In this document: positions 63,491 to 64,000 of the stretch, in pieces
Position numbering within the stretch: position 1 is the first letter of the stretch
How the letters are laid out: every line of letters begins with the position of its first letter
Source: DASVTU01 sp036387415
Lineage (GTDB): Bacteria > Acidobacteriota > Blastocatellia > Pyrinomonadales > Pyrinomonadaceae
Direction: 5' to 3'
DNA: 64,000 nucleotides
Assembly: GCA_036387415.1 (NCBI GenBank)
Contig: DASVTU010000014.1
Coordinates: 78,723 to 142,722, forward strand
Translations under genes and position numbers: made by a program
Notes under the pieces: model-generated
Seen by the model: the letters and a program-made list of their open reading frames with translations, nothing else
Database searches by the model: none
Told to the model about the DNA's origin: nothing

Positions 63491-64000
63491 ATGGATGAAC
63501 CCAAACCCGTCAACGTTCGCTCCGGTGCGTTGGATGAAGAGACGCAATTTGAACTCTCTCTGCGCCCGACGCGTCTCGGCGAATATATCGGGCAGAAGCG
63601 TGCGACGGGCAATCTGCGTATCTTCATCCGCGCCGCCGTCAATCGCCGCGAAGCCCTCGACCACGTACTGCTGACGGGGCCGCCCGGACTCGGCAAGACT
63701 ACGCTCGCCCACATCATCGCCAACGAAATGGGCGCGGAGATGCGTTCGACGGCGGGGCCGGTCATCGAAAAGCCCGGCGATTTAGCCGCGCTCCTCACCA
63801 ATCTGCAAGAGGGCGACGTGCTTTTCATCGACGAGATTCATCGCCTTAATCCCGCCATCGAAGAAGTGCTCTATCCGGCGATGGAGGACTACCAACTAGA
63901 CATCATGATTGGACAGGGCACCGCCGCCCGTTCCATCAAACTAGAGTTGCCGAAGTTCACTCTGGTTGGTGCGACGACGCGCGCCGGAATGATTACTGCC
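63491..64000 (+). CDS. ruvB: Holliday junction helicase RuvB (cut by window end)
   Basis: The first 170 residues of the AAA+ motor: N-terminal LRPTRLGEYIGQKRATGNL, Walker A GPPGLGKTT, Walker B LFIDEIHRLNP, and sensor 1 LVGATTRAGMIT at the window edge. The frame is open to the last base. It starts right after a heptameric repeat arm, without an obvious Shine-Dalgarno. Confidence 0.95.
   Translation, partial: MDEPKPVNVRSGALDEETQFELSLRPTRLGEYIGQKRATGNLRIFIRAAVNRREALDHVLLTGPPGLGKTTLAHIIANEMGAEMRSTAGPVIEKPGDLAALLTNLQEGDVLFIDEIHRLNPAIEEVLYPAMEDYQLDIMIGQGTAARSIKLELPKFTLVGATTRAGMITA

Overview
The window is a GC-rich, densely coded bacterial chromosome segment with no transposase, phage, CRISPR, rRNA or recognisable tRNA. 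Gene content suggests an Acidobacteriota-like genome, perhaps Blastocatellia: M16/M61 peptidases, an Hfq-like protein with a disordered tail, a receiver-domain protein beside valS, and a small microcompartment locus. This placement is inferred from gene content only.

Layout. 1-24 kb holds mostly envelope and periplasmic genes: an NTF2-like protein, a VOC protein, an outer-membrane barrel, an isochorismatase-fold hydrolase, a duplicated DUF6766-type membrane protein, a CtpA-type S41 protease, an M61 peptidase with an extra C-terminal module, two tandem pairs of M16 proteins (each an HxxEH subunit followed by a subunit lacking it), a Ycf48-like repeat protein, a VIT/VWA protein and an MFS exporter. 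24-36 kb holds XdhC-family proteins, an Mpo1-like protein, valS-nadC, two receiver-domain proteins, a GspG-like protein, pdxA and an Hfq-like gene.

36.7-54.6 kb is the division and cell wall (dcw) cluster, transcribed leftwards: mraZ-rsmH-ftsL-ftsI-(small ORF)-murF-mraY-murD-ftsW-murG-murC-murB-ftsQ-ftsA-ftsZ. murE is missing from its usual place between ftsI and murF. Three CCAC/GTGG boxes at exact 10-nt spacing upstream of mraZ look like the MraZ autoregulatory operator.

54.9-58.4 kb holds a ZIP transporter, a TPM-domain protein, a nucleotidyltransferase-like protein and a LemA protein. 58.5-62.6 kb is a leftward operon: rex, a TonB-C-domain protein, a class II aldolase with a C-terminal encapsulation-peptide-like helix, one hexameric shell protein (BMC-H), three pentameric shell proteins (BMC-P) and a Cys-rich protein whose N-terminal helix is encapsulation-peptide-like. 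This is a compact bacterial microcompartment locus without its aldehyde dehydrogenase. ruvA and the start of ruvB end the window.

The most unusual non-coding signal is a set of about 20 intergenic palindromes, roughly one per 3 kb. Their arms are built from tandem 7-nt (sometimes 8-nt) units. There are at least nine different unit sequences but the same architecture. Several run into gene ends and encode the C-terminal residues and stop codons of MurC, MurG, MurD, MurF, an XdhC-like protein and microcompartment proteins.
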